In this document: positions 15,924-24,809 of the stretch, piece by piece
How the letters are laid out: the number at the start of each line of letters is the position of its first letter
Numbering within the stretch: the first letter of the stretch is position 1
Assembly: GCA_046297695.1 (NCBI GenBank)
Contig: JBKBHF010000012.1
Span: 19,784-83,783 of the forward strand
Source: Permianibacter sp046297695
Lineage (GTDB): Bacteria > Pseudomonadota > Gammaproteobacteria > Enterobacterales > Permianibacteraceae
Length of the DNA: 64,000 bases
Direction: 5' to 3'
The notes under the pieces: generated by a model
The model's database searches: none
The model's input: the letters and a program-made list of their open reading frames with translations, nothing else
What the model was told of the DNA's origin: nothing
Position numbers and translations under genes: made by a program

Positions 15924-17261
15924 TTATCCGCGCGCGCGTAGCGCCGCATTGACCGCCGCCCGCAAATGTTCACCTTCCAGCGTGAAACGGGCCAGCACCA
16001 CCCCATCAGGCGCTTGCGCACGGTGATCGGCAAACGGTGTCCAGATCACGTTGGGCACGGCCAATTGTTGGCGCAGCGTCGCGCTGGCGCCCTCTTCACG
16101 CAGCCGCCAGGACAACAGCAGATCCGGGCGCTGGTCATCGGTCAGCAGACTCTGCGCCTCATCCGATGCAATGGCCGCCACGGCAATGCCGGCGCTCGCC
16201 AAATGCGCCTGCGCGAGTTCAGCCTGCCACGGCAAATCGGTCAGAAACCAGGCGCTGCGCAGCCATGGCGTAGCGTTGTCCGCGACCGGCTCGCTGCTGC
16301 CGTCACGCATCAACGGCAACAGCACATGCACGGCGGTACCCTCGCCAAGTTCCGCCACGGTGAGCACGGTGCCACCGTGCTGGCGCACCACACCTTCCAC
16401 CGGCGCCATGCCCAAACCTTTGCGACCGCGAACAATTTTGCTGCTGTAATACGGATTGAACAGCGGCAACAAATGTTTGCCATCGAGACCGCGCCCGCGA
16501 TCACGGAACGTCAGCGCGGCAAAGCGGCCGGGGTGCAGCCGCAAGGCCTGCGCAGCTGCCGCGCCGAGATGACACTCATGCAGCTCCGCAGCCATGACAT
16601 TCGGTTCACCTTCGCGGAGAAACCCGATCACCATGTCGAGCGCCCGGGCCAGCCAGTCGGCGTCGGCCTCGATGGCACAATCCGTTTCCGGCGCGGCCAA
16701 CGCAATGCCGTGTTGCTCCAACTGCGACCGCAACCAGGCGATCAGCGAAAACGGTTTGCGGCTGAGCACCGCGCGGCCGGCGCTGGCGAGCAACTCGCGG
16801 GTAAATTGCACCGCCTGTTGCCCGGACTCGAGCACCGTCTGCAACTGTCCGTACGCTGGATGCGTCGGCTCGACATCCAGCAAGGCCAGTTCGGAAAACC
16901 CCATCATCGCCGACAGGTAGTTGTTGAAACTATGCACGACATTGCCCAGCAATTCGGCATGAGCCGGTGCACTGGCGGGGCGGCTGATCGCGCCTTCGAC
17001 GATCAAACTGAGCGCGCAATGATCGGCTTGTGGCGACAGCAGCGCCTCCGCGCTGCGCCATTGCTGCTGCAAGCGCAGCCGCACCGGCAGATGCAAACGG
17101 GCTTTCAGCCGCACGGCATTGCGCAGGCGCAGCGCGTCAACCGGATGCAGCAGCTCGGAAAGGTGTTTCAGCGGAGGAAACTCACTGGCCCAGCGGGTAT
17201 TGCCCTGACGCAAACTGCCATCGGCATCCAGTAATGCAGTCGCGAACGGAAAAACATCCAT
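15924..17261 (-). CDS. Soluble histidine kinase-like protein with C-terminal pseudo-receiver
   Basis: 445 residues, no membrane helix. A PAS-like N-terminal portion (MDVFPFATALLDADGSLRQGN) is followed by an atypical H-box, LLGNVVHSFNNYLSAMMGFSELAL near residue 104, reminiscent of the HxFNN class. The ATPase domain has DRGRGLDGKHLLPLFNPYYSSK near 253 and GRKGLGMAPVEGVVRQHGG near 279. The C-terminal 115 residues have receiver-like alternation, but the strand that should end in the phosphoacceptor reads PDLLLSWRL, with no aspartate at the usual place. It is convergent with the membrane kinase before it; a functional link is possible but unproven. Confidence 0.78.
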   Translation of the reverse strand: MDVFPFATALLDADGSLRQGNTRWASEFPPLKHLSELLHPVDALRLRNAVRLKARLHLPVRLRLQQQWRSAEALLSPQADHCALSLIVEGAISRPASAPAHAELLGNVVHSFNNYLSAMMGFSELALLDVEPTHPAYGQLQTVLESGQQAVQFTRELLASAGRAVLSRKPFSLIAWLRSQLEQHGIALAAPETDCAIEADADWLARALDMVIGFLREGEPNVMAAELHECHLGAAAAQALRLHPGRFAALTFRDRGRGLDGKHLLPLFNPYYSSKIVRGRKGLGMAPVEGVVRQHGGTVLTVAELGEGTAVHVLLPLMRDGSSEPVADNATPWLRSAWFLTDLPWQAELAQAHLASAGIAVAAIASDEAQSLLTDDQRPDLLLSWRLREEGASATLRQQLAVPNVIWTPFADHRAQAPDGVVLARFTLEGEHLRAAVNAALRARG

Positions 17262-17365
17262 GTGTCAGCAGCAGCTCCTGTAGCAAGGTGGCGAAACTTT
17301 GCGTGACAGGCGCCGGATTTGCAACCGGCGCGTCGTGCCCCTGACGCCGACGGTCGACGGCACGG

Positions 17366-18304
17366 TCAATGGCTGGGCAGGTTTTCGCTATGCACGAGCG
17401 CCTGTTGTTCGTCCGATTGCCGCAAACCGGCCGCCTGCTGCAGCAGATCCGGCTTCAGTACTGGCGACAATAGATGGGCAAAGCTGTGCAGGAATTTGCG
17501 CCAATGCAGATCGCGCCGGTAGCTGAACCAGAACCGGCCTTCCGGCAAGGTGTCGGCGGCCGGCCGCAGGCTCAGATCGCTGTCGGCGATCGAATCAAAG
17601 GCGATTGCCGGCAGCAGGCCGACGCCCCACTCCTGGCGAACATAGGTCTTGATCACATCCGGGTCCGAACTCACCAACACCCAGCGCTGGCTGGCCTTGT
17701 CGGCCGGCAGCGCCCGGTGCAGCGCATCTTCGGCGTCACGGTCCTGGGCGAACACCAACATCGACTCGGCTGCGCGGGCCCGGTCGGAACGGGACAGCCA
17801 GGCGTAACGCCAGCGCACACAGGGCAGGCTGACCAATGCCGGCGAATGGGTCTGGCGCAGGCCGATGGCCAGATCGACCTCGCCGCTTTCCAGCCATTCG
17901 ACGAAATGGCTTTCCTCGCCCTGACGCAGCTGGATCTGCACCTTCGGGTATTCCTTGGCGAATTTTTCCAGCCGGTCGGCCACCAGATAGCGCGCCGCCA
18001 GCGGGCACAGGCCCAGTCGCAGCGTGCCGGCATTGGGCTGGGCATAGTCGCGGGCGATGTCCTTGATGACCTGGGCATCCCGCAGCATCCGGCCGGCGAC
18101 TTCAAGGATCTGCCGCCCGGCCGGGGTGATGTCGATCAGGTGCTTGCCGCTGCGGGTAAAAATCTGGACACCCAACTCGTCTTCCAGCAGGCGGATTTGT
18201 TTGGAAACACCGGGTTGGGAGGTATAGAGGCTTTCCGCCGTCGCCGACACGTTGAGCTCGTGCCGGGCTACTTCATAGATATACCGGAGCTGTTGCAGCT
18301 TCAT
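17366..18304 (-). CDS. cysB: CysB-type LysR-family transcriptional regulator
   Basis: 312 residues. The N-terminal winged helix MKLQQLRYIYEVARHELNVSATAESL with TSQPGVSKQIRLLEDELGVQIF is the CysB/Cbl subgroup signature. The C-terminal effector domain begins near residue 92 (GTLRLGLCPLAARYLVADRL). In E. coli CysB this stretch reads TTHTQARY and contacts sulfate/thiosulfate; here it is CPLAARYL, so effector specificity may differ. QGEESHFVEWLESGEVDLAIG aligns with the CysB groove region. It is divergent from mfd. Likely role: control of sulfur assimilation, or a paralogous function. Confidence 0.85.
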   Translation of the reverse strand: MKLQQLRYIYEVARHELNVSATAESLYTSQPGVSKQIRLLEDELGVQIFTRSGKHLIDITPAGRQILEVAGRMLRDAQVIKDIARDYAQPNAGTLRLGLCPLAARYLVADRLEKFAKEYPKVQIQLRQGEESHFVEWLESGEVDLAIGLRQTHSPALVSLPCVRWRYAWLSRSDRARAAESMLVFAQDRDAEDALHRALPADKASQRWVLVSSDPDVIKTYVRQEWGVGLLPAIAFDSIADSDLSLRPAADTLPEGRFWFSYRRDLHWRKFLHSFAHLLSPVLKPDLLQQAAGLRQSDEQQALVHSENLPSH

Positions 18305-18456
18305 GCCAAAGACTCCTTGTCGGCCCCTGTTCTTATAAGAGAATAGTCATTGGTGAAAATTTCGCCTATCTGATCGGGCCAAATTCCGCCGCGATGTCAT
18401 CAATCCCGGATCCGGTCATCTGCGCCTGCTGACAACGCCCTGGCCGCCATGCCCCG

Positions 18457-18510
18457 TATAATGCGCCACCTGCTGAACCCCGCATCCGTACCAAGGAATC
18501 GCCTGTTTTG
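18457..18510 (+). promoter_or_regulatory. mfd promoter -10 box, ribosome site and TTG start
   Basis: TATAAT at 18457-18462 followed by GCGCC; no convincing -35 at 16-18 bp. AAGGA at 18493-18497 precedes the TTG start codon at 18508, which sets the N-terminus at LPFLSALTG. Confidence 0.55.
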
Positions 18511-21500
18511 CTGCCGTTTCTCTCCGCCCTGACCGGCCTCAAGGCCGAACCCGGTCGCCGTACCCTGTTGCCGACCAGCCATGGCGCCGCGCTGCCGCTC
18601 AGCCTCGGCACACTGGCCGACCAACCCGGTCTGCTGGTCGTGGTCACCGCCGATACACCGACCGCCAGCCGGCTCGACCGCGAGCTCAAGGTGTTGCGGC
18701 CGGACCTGCCGGTGCTGCACTTCCCGGATTGGGAGACGCTGCCATTCGACAGCTTCTCGCCGCATCAGGACATCGTCTCCGAACGGCTGCAAACGCTGGT
18801 GCAGCTGCCGCAACAGACGCACGGCATCCTGCTGCTGTCGCTGTCGACCCTGCTGCTGAAAGTGGCGCCGCCCTCGTTCGTCAACCTGAACAGTTTGCTG
18901 GTGAAAGTTGGCGACCGGATGGATCTGCCGGCGATCCGGCGCAAGCTCGAACAAAGCGGTTACCGCTGCGTCGCCGAAGTGATGGAGCACGGCGAATTCG
19001 CGGTGCGCGGCGCGCTGCTCGATCTCTACCCGATGGGCAGCAGGCAGCCGTACCGGCTCGATTTCTTTGACGACGAAATCGAAAGCATCCGCACCTTCGA
19101 TCCGGACACCCAGATCTCCGGCGACAAACTCGCCGAAATCCGGCTGCTGCCGGCGCACGAATTTCCATGGAACGAAGACGGCATCGCCAAATTCCGGCAG
19201 GCGTTTCGTGGCCGCTTTGATGCCTCGCTGCATCCGGAGTCGATCTACGGTCAGGTCAGCAAAGGCTTTCTGCCGAACGGCATCGAATACTACCTGCCAC
19301 TGTTCTTCGACCAGCTGGCGACGCTGTTTGATTACTTCCCGGCCGGCACCCGCCTGGTCACCATCGGCGATCTGAACCAGTCGGCCCAGCATTTCTGGAA
19401 CGAACTCGACGATCGTTACCAGGAACGCAAAGTCGATCTGCTGCGGCCGCTGGTGACACCGGCCGAGCTCTATCTGCGTGAAGACGAGCTGTTCAGCGCG
19501 CTGAAGAATTTCGCCCGCTTTACCGATCGCGACAGTGCTGCCGTGCCCGAGCTGCCGGTCAGCAATCCGCTGCCGGATCTGCGGCTCGACACCCGCGCCA
19601 CGGTGCCGCTGCAAAGCCTGCACAGTTTTTCGCTGCTGTTCCCCGGCCGTTTGATTTTGTGCGCAGAATCGGCCGGCCGCCGCGAGGTGCTGCTGCCGCT
19701 GCTGAAGCAATCCAACCTCGAACCGGTGCTGTGTGACAGCTGGCAGCAAGCGCTCGACAGCAACGACCGCATCGTGCTGACCGTTGCGCCACTCGAAAGC
19801 GGTTTCGTCGCCATCGACCAATCATTCGCCGTCATCACCGAACCGGATCTGTTCGGCGCGCAGCTGGTCCAGCAACGGCGGCGCCGGCGCAAGGTCACCG
19901 ATCCCGACGCCGTCATCCGCAACCTCGCCGAGCTGCGCATTGGCGATCCGGTCGTGCACATCGATCACGGCGTTGGCCGCTATCAGGGTTTGCAGACATT
20001 GAGCGCCGGAGGTGTCGAAGCCGAATACCTCGTGCTGCATTATCAGGGCAACGACAAACTGTATGTGCCGGTTCAATCGCTGCATCTGATCGGCCGCTAT
20101 CTTGGTGCGGCGGCGGAATCGGCACCGTGGCACAAACTCGGCTCGGAACAATGGGGCAAAGCGCGGCAGAAAGCCGCCGAAAAAATCCGTGATGTCGCCG
20201 CCGAACTGCTCGATCTGCATGCCAAGCGCGCCGCCAGCAAAGGCGCGCAGGGCAAGGTCGACATGAACGAGTACCAACGCTTCTGCGCCGGCTTCGCCTT
20301 CGAGGAAACCCCAGATCAGGAAAGCGCGATCAATGCCGTGCTGGCCGATCTGCAACGCGGCCGACCGATGGACCGTCTCGTCTGCGGCGATGTCGGCTTC
20401 GGCAAGACCGAAGTGGCCATGCGCGCGGCCTTTGCCGCCGTGCAAAGCGGCTGGCAGGTCGCCGTGCTGGTACCAACCACCCTGCTCGCCCAGCAGCACT
20501 ACAACAGCTTCTGCGATCGCTTCGCCGACTGGCCAGTGCGCATCGAGCTGCTGTCGCGTTTCCGCACCGAAAAAGACACCAAGCGCGCGCTGGAGCAACT
20601 GGCCGAAGGCAAGGTCGACATCATCGTCGGCACCCACAAACTGCTGCAGCCGGAGATCAAGTTCCAGCGACTGGGATTGCTGATTGTTGACGAAGAACAC
20701 CGGTTCGGCGTCCGCCAGAAAGAGCAGATCAAGGCATTGCGCGCCGACGTCCACATGCTGACGCTGACCGCGACACCGATTCCGCGCACGCTGAACATGG
20801 CGCTGTCCGGTATCCGCGATCTGTCATTGATCACCACGCCACCGGCCAAGCGGCTGTCGATCAAAACCTTCGTGCGCGAGAAAACCGATGCGCTGCTGAA
20901 AGAAGCCATCCTGCGCGAAACCATGCGCGGCGGTCAGGTCTACTTTCTGCACAATGAAGTCGAAAGCATCGAGCAGGCGACCGAGAAATTGCAGGAGCTG
21001 CTGCCGGATGTCCGCTTCGCCTACGCCCACGGCCAGATGCACGCGCGCGAACTCGAGCGCATCATGCGTGATTTCTATCACCAGCGTTTCCATGTGCTGG
21101 TCTGCTCGACCATTGTCGAGACCGGCATCGACGTGCCGAGCGCCAACACCATCATCATCGAGCGCGCCGACAAATTTGGTTTGGCGCAGCTACACCAGCT
21201 GCGTGGCCGGGTCGGTCGCTCGCACCATCAGGCCTATGCCTACCTGCTGACGCCGCCGCAGAATCTGCTGACCCAGGATGCCCAGAAGCGTCTGGAAGCG
21301 ATCGAAACCTTCGACGATCTCGGTGCCGGCTTCCTGCTCGCCTCGCAGGATCTGGAAATCCGCGGCGCCGGCGAAATGCTCGGCGAGGATCAGAGCGGCC
21401 AGATCGAAGGCATCGGCCTGAGTCTGTACATGGAACTGCTCGAAGAAGCGGTCAAGGCACTGAAAAGCGGCAAGGAACCGACACTGCAGCATGTGCTGTC

Positions 21501-21951
21501 GCAGCGCACCGAAATCGATGCCGGCCTGCCGGCACTGCTGCCGGATGATTACGTCACCGATATCGGCACCCGGCTCAGCCTGTACAAGCGCATTGCCGGC
21601 TGCAGTACCGACGCCGAAATCGACGACATGCAAACTGAAATCATCGATCGTTTCGGCACGCTGCCGCCGCAGGGTCAAAACCTGTTCGAGCTGACCCGGC
21701 TGCGGCTGCGCGCCAGTGCACTCGGCATCCGCCGCATCGATGTCACCGCCGGCGGCGGCCGGGTCGAATTCACCGCGCAGACGACGGTCGACCCGATGCT
21801 GATGATCAAGCTGGTGCAGTCGCAGTCGCGGCTGTACCGCTTCGATGGCCCGCAGGCGCTGAAAATCAGCAAGCCCTTGGCCGAACCCGCCGACCGGCTG
21901 GTGTTCCTGCGCGAACTGCTGAATCTGCTCGCCGGTGGCGGCAAGAACTGA
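18508..21951 (+). CDS. mfd: Mfd, transcription-repair coupling factor
   Basis: 1147 residues, normal for the family. Mfd removes RNA polymerase stalled at lesions and recruits UvrA/UvrB. The N-terminal UvrB-homology part spans about 1-430 (LLVVVTADTPTASRLDREL, FPDWETLPFD, HGEFAVRGALLDLYP). The polymerase-interacting CarD-like domain starts near 476 (LRIGDPVVHIDHGVGRYQGL). The translocase has Walker A GDVGFGKTEVAMRAAF near 627, DEEHRFGVRQKE near 728, TATPIPRTLNMALSG and QLRGRVGRSHHQAYAYLL. The C-terminal TRCF domain (LPDDYVTDIGTRLSLYKRIA) follows near 1010. TTG start. csiV follows after about 110 bp. Confidence 0.97.
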   Translation: MLPFLSALTGLKAEPGRRTLLPTSHGAALPLSLGTLADQPGLLVVVTADTPTASRLDRELKVLRPDLPVLHFPDWETLPFDSFSPHQDIVSERLQTLVQLPQQTHGILLLSLSTLLLKVAPPSFVNLNSLLVKVGDRMDLPAIRRKLEQSGYRCVAEVMEHGEFAVRGALLDLYPMGSRQPYRLDFFDDEIESIRTFDPDTQISGDKLAEIRLLPAHEFPWNEDGIAKFRQAFRGRFDASLHPESIYGQVSKGFLPNGIEYYLPLFFDQLATLFDYFPAGTRLVTIGDLNQSAQHFWNELDDRYQERKVDLLRPLVTPAELYLREDELFSALKNFARFTDRDSAAVPELPVSNPLPDLRLDTRATVPLQSLHSFSLLFPGRLILCAESAGRREVLLPLLKQSNLEPVLCDSWQQALDSNDRIVLTVAPLESGFVAIDQSFAVITEPDLFGAQLVQQRRRRRKVTDPDAVIRNLAELRIGDPVVHIDHGVGRYQGLQTLSAGGVEAEYLVLHYQGNDKLYVPVQSLHLIGRYLGAAAESAPWHKLGSEQWGKARQKAAEKIRDVAAELLDLHAKRAASKGAQGKVDMNEYQRFCAGFAFEETPDQESAINAVLADLQRGRPMDRLVCGDVGFGKTEVAMRAAFAAVQSGWQVAVLVPTTLLAQQHYNSFCDRFADWPVRIELLSRFRTEKDTKRALEQLAEGKVDIIVGTHKLLQPEIKFQRLGLLIVDEEHRFGVRQKEQIKALRADVHMLTLTATPIPRTLNMALSGIRDLSLITTPPAKRLSIKTFVREKTDALLKEAILRETMRGGQVYFLHNEVESIEQATEKLQELLPDVRFAYAHGQMHARELERIMRDFYHQRFHVLVCSTIVETGIDVPSANTIIIERADKFGLAQLHQLRGRVGRSHHQAYAYLLTPPQNLLTQDAQKRLEAIETFDDLGAGFLLASQDLEIRGAGEMLGEDQSGQIEGIGLSLYMELLEEAVKALKSGKEPTLQHVLSQRTEIDAGLPALLPDDYVTDIGTRLSLYKRIAGCSTDAEIDDMQTEIIDRFGTLPPQGQNLFELTRLRLRASALGIRRIDVTAGGGRVEFTAQTTVDPMLMIKLVQSQSRLYRFDGPQALKISKPLAEPADRLVFLRELLNLLAGGGKN

Positions 21952-22064
21952 ATGCCGGGCAAGCCGTCCAAGCCCGACAACGCTTGTTGCACACCGGCCA
22001 GATGGTGCCGTATCAAAATGAAGGATGGCGATTTAGAATCCGCCATCCCGTGAGGAAGACAACA

Positions 22065-22823
22065 ATGAAACTACGGTCGTTATTGGCAGCCTTGCTGACC
22101 CTGTCGCTGGCATCGACGGCGCAGGCCGCCGATCGCTGGTATGAAGTGGAAGTGCTGGTGTTCTCGCACCTCAATGCCGACGTCACAGCCGAAAGATGGC
22201 CGGCCAACGACGCTGTCAGCATTGCGCTCGAAGGCAGCGTACCGGCCCCGAACACCATCACGACGCCGCTGGCAAGCGGCGCACCCAGTGCCCAGGAATT
22301 GCTGCGGCTGGCCGCGGTGCCACCGGCGCAATTCAAACTGCAGGACGCCTACAAAACGCTGTCACGCGCACGCCAATACCGGCCGCTGCTGCACACCGCC
22401 TGGCGGCAACCGATCGGCACCGGCAAGAACCAGTTCAAGGTCCGTCTGGCGGGCGGCAAGGATTACGCCAGCCGCTACGGCCTGCACGGCAAATTGCTCT
22501 CGACGGGCGACGAACCGAGCGAACACGGTCTGTGGGAAGTGGACGGCTACGTGCAACTGACCGCCACCCGCTTCCTGCACGCAGAGACCGAGCTGATCTT
22601 CCGCCGGCCCACCATTACTGCCGCCAGCACCGCGACAACCGCCGGCGCCGGCAGCAACCTGAGCTGGCAAACCGGTGATGCTGCGCTGGTCGACGAAGAC
22701 TGGCTGCAGTTCTTCAAACTCCAGCAAGGCCGGCGCGTCAAAGCCAATGAATTGCATTACTTCGACCACCCGATGTTCGGCATGCTGATCGTGCTGCGAC
22801 CGCTGGAACCGGAACGCGGTTGA
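22065..22823 (+). CDS. csiV: CsiV-family periplasmic protein
   Basis: 252 residues with a signal peptide (MKLRSLLAALLTLSLASTAQA). The mature protein begins with the family hallmark DRWYEVEVLVFSH. KTLSRARQYRPLLHTAWRQP near residue 99 and the C-terminal HYFDHPMFGMLIVLRPLE are typical. ATG at 22065 with GAGGAAG upstream. In Vibrio cholerae CsiV binds peptidoglycan and supports PBP1A function with LpoA; the same role here is inferred from family. Position directly after mfd is shared by many gammaproteobacteria. Confidence 0.86.
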   Translation: MKLRSLLAALLTLSLASTAQAADRWYEVEVLVFSHLNADVTAERWPANDAVSIALEGSVPAPNTITTPLASGAPSAQELLRLAAVPPAQFKLQDAYKTLSRARQYRPLLHTAWRQPIGTGKNQFKVRLAGGKDYASRYGLHGKLLSTGDEPSEHGLWEVDGYVQLTATRFLHAETELIFRRPTITAASTATTAGAGSNLSWQTGDAALVDEDWLQFFKLQQGRRVKANELHYFDHPMFGMLIVLRPLEPERG

Positions 22824-22859
22824 TTCGCCGCCATGGCAAGCTGAATGGCGTGTGCTGGG

Positions 22860-22899
22860 TGTTTGAATACTTACTGTTTGAATGCTTACTGTTTGAATG
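22860..22899 (+). repeat. 15-bp tandem repeat upstream of hflD
   Basis: TGTTTGAATACTTAC, TGTTTGAATGCTTAC and a third copy beginning TGTTTGAATG lie head to tail. Period is 15 bp, about 2.7 copies, one mismatch. They lie between csiV and hflD. Confidence 0.85.
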
Positions 22900-22913
22900 A
22901 CGGATGCCGAAGG

Positions 22914-23564
22914 ATGTTTGCACTGTTGAATGCTGAAAAAGCCGAACGGGTTGTGGTGCCGCTTGCCGCCGTTTGTCAGGCCGCCAAGCTGGTCAACGAA
23001 GTGGCGCATTCCGGCAAGCTCGATTACGAACAACTGGACCCGTTGCTGGAAAGCGTGCTGATGCTGAACGCACCTGACGTCAACAGCATCTACGGCGGCG
23101 TCGCGCGCTTGCGGCCCGGCTTGCTGACCTTGTGCGATCAACTGAACCTGCAAACCGCCAAGCGCGATCTGCAGATTGGCCGCTATGTTGCCAATCTTGT
23201 GCAGCTCGAGCGCTTCCTCGATCGCAACCCGGCCATGCAGGAAACGATGGCCGTGCGCCTGCAACAAGCCGCCCGGCTCCGCACCCATCAACCAGAAGAT
23301 GACGATGCCCTGCTGGTATCGCTGGCCGGCATTTACACGGACACCATCTCCACGCTGCCGCAGCGGATTCAGGTCACCGGCGAAGCCCGTCACCTGCAGG
23401 CACGCGACAATCAATTCCGCATTCGTGCCTTGCTGCTGTGCGGCCTGCGCAGTGCCGTGCTGTGGCGCCAACTCGGCGGCCGTCGCCGGCATTTCATGTT
23501 ATCGCGTCAGCCCCTGTTTGACGCCGCCAAGCGCCTGCTGCGCAAACTCGACGGCCAAGTCTGA
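22914..23564 (+). CDS. hflD: HflD, high-frequency lysogenization family protein
   Basis: 216 residues, all-helical. VVPLAAVCQAAKLVNEVAHSG near residue 13, SIYGGVARLRPGLLTL near 58 and ISTLPQRIQVTGEARHLQ near 146 align with E. coli HflD, as does RALLLCGLRSAVLWRQLGGRR near 176. HflD is a peripheral inner-membrane protein known to bind phage lambda CII and promote its degradation by FtsH; its cellular role is unclear. It usually follows mnmA, but here lies behind csiV. ATG at 22914 lacks a well-spaced Shine-Dalgarno; a TTG at 22926 is an alternative. Confidence 0.9.
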   Translation: MFALLNAEKAERVVVPLAAVCQAAKLVNEVAHSGKLDYEQLDPLLESVLMLNAPDVNSIYGGVARLRPGLLTLCDQLNLQTAKRDLQIGRYVANLVQLERFLDRNPAMQETMAVRLQQAARLRTHQPEDDDALLVSLAGIYTDTISTLPQRIQVTGEARHLQARDNQFRIRALLLCGLRSAVLWRQLGGRRRHFMLSRQPLFDAAKRLLRKLDGQV

Positions 23565-23654
23565 AAGCATGGCGGGGTGTGCAGCCACGCCCTGCCGATG
23601 TTGCAGCCTCGTCAACCACACACCGTTTCCGGCACTGATGTACGCCTGAACACA

Positions 23655-24747
23655 GTACCAAAACAATCACCGAGCAACTCGACGTCGAACCGGCGAAATT
23701 CTTTGTGCACCGTCACATTCGTCCGCAATACGCTTGCCGCGCTTGCGAGACCTTGTCGCAACGCCGGCACCGGGCCTGCTCAGCTGGGTGTTGGTGCAGA
23801 AATTCCAGGATCATCTGCCGCTGTACCGTATCGAACACATCGCCGCACGCAGCGGTGTGAATCTCGCACGTTCGACTCTCGCCGAGTGGGTAGGTCGTTG
23901 CGGCTTTGCTTTGCAACCACTGTCGGACCGACTCGCGCAGTTACTGCGCGACCGACGCGTGCTGCGTGCGGATGAAACACCGGTACGACAACTCGGCCCC
24001 AGCAACGGTAAAACCAAACGCGCCTATTTATGGGCCTATCGCAGCAACGATCTCGATGACGGACCACCGCTGGTCGTCTTCGATTACCAGTGCAGTCGCG
24101 CTGGTGAACATGCCCGCGTCTTCCTTGCCGATTGGCGCGGCGATCTGGTCGTCGACGATTTTAGCGGCTACAAAGCGCTGTTCGCGCACGGCGTGCGCGA
24201 AGTCGGCTGCTGGGCCCATGCACGTCGCAAATTCTTTGACCTGCATGCCGCCACGCAAAACGCGACAGCTGCCGAAGCCTTGCGCCGTATCGGCGAGCTA
24301 TACGCGGTCGAAACACAAGCCCGCGATGTCGGCCACGCGCAACGCCAGCAGTTGCGCTCACAGGCGCAAACCCTGCTGCGCGCGTTCAAAACCTGGCTCG
24401 CCGACACGCGTCTGAAAACCGCCGATGGCGGCGCACTGGCCAAAGCGATCGATTACAGCCTGAAACGCTGGCCGAGCTTAAGCCGCTACGCCGACAGCGG
24501 GCATTTGCCCATCGACAACAATCCGGTCAAAAACAGCATCCGCCCGATCGCCATCGGCAAAAAGAACTGGCTCTTCACCGGATCCGAACGCGCCGGCCAA
24601 CGCGCCGCTGCGATCCAATCCCTGCTCGCCACCGCGCAATTGAACGGCATCGAACCCGCTGCCTGGCTGAAAGACACACTCGAAAAATTGCCGACGTGGC
24701 CCAACAGCCGCATCGATGAATTGCTGCCGATTAAACAGCGAAGCTGA
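23655..24747 (+). pseudogene. tnpC: IS66 transposase TnpC, 5'-truncated and frameshifted
   Basis: The longest open part (from 23734, 337 residues) holds the DDE core: VLRADETPVRQL, LVVDDFSGYKALF with GCWAHARRKFFDLHAA, and the C-terminal LPIDNNPVKNSIRPIAIGKKNW. Intact IS66 TnpC is about 500 residues. The missing upstream part is represented only by a different frame just before 23734 (TEQLDVEPAKFFVHRH, then YACRACETLSQ). This runs into the main frame near the junction ACRACET / APGLLSW after loss of roughly a dozen codons. It lacks a proper N-terminus, so it is presumed inactive. Confidence 0.85.
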
Positions 24748-24780
24748 AGCGCTGAATAGGTGAGGCGGCTGGACGCTTAC
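23655..24780 (+). mobile_element. Decayed IS66-family insertion sequence, left end missing
   Basis: Contains a broken tnpC transposase and ends at 24760-24780 with GTGAGGCGGCTGGACGCTTAC, which finishes in TTAC as IS66 right ends do. No reverse complement of this end and no tnpA or tnpB are found upstream, so the left portion is lost. The left limit is approximate. It lies between hflD and the HDOD gene. Confidence 0.8.
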
Positions 24781-24809
24781 GCCGCGTTAACCCCCTTTGC
24801 GCAACGGAC

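Noticed and set aside
22860..22899. CRISPR-like repeats
   Set aside because: 15-base units are contiguous without spacers and no cas genes are nearby.
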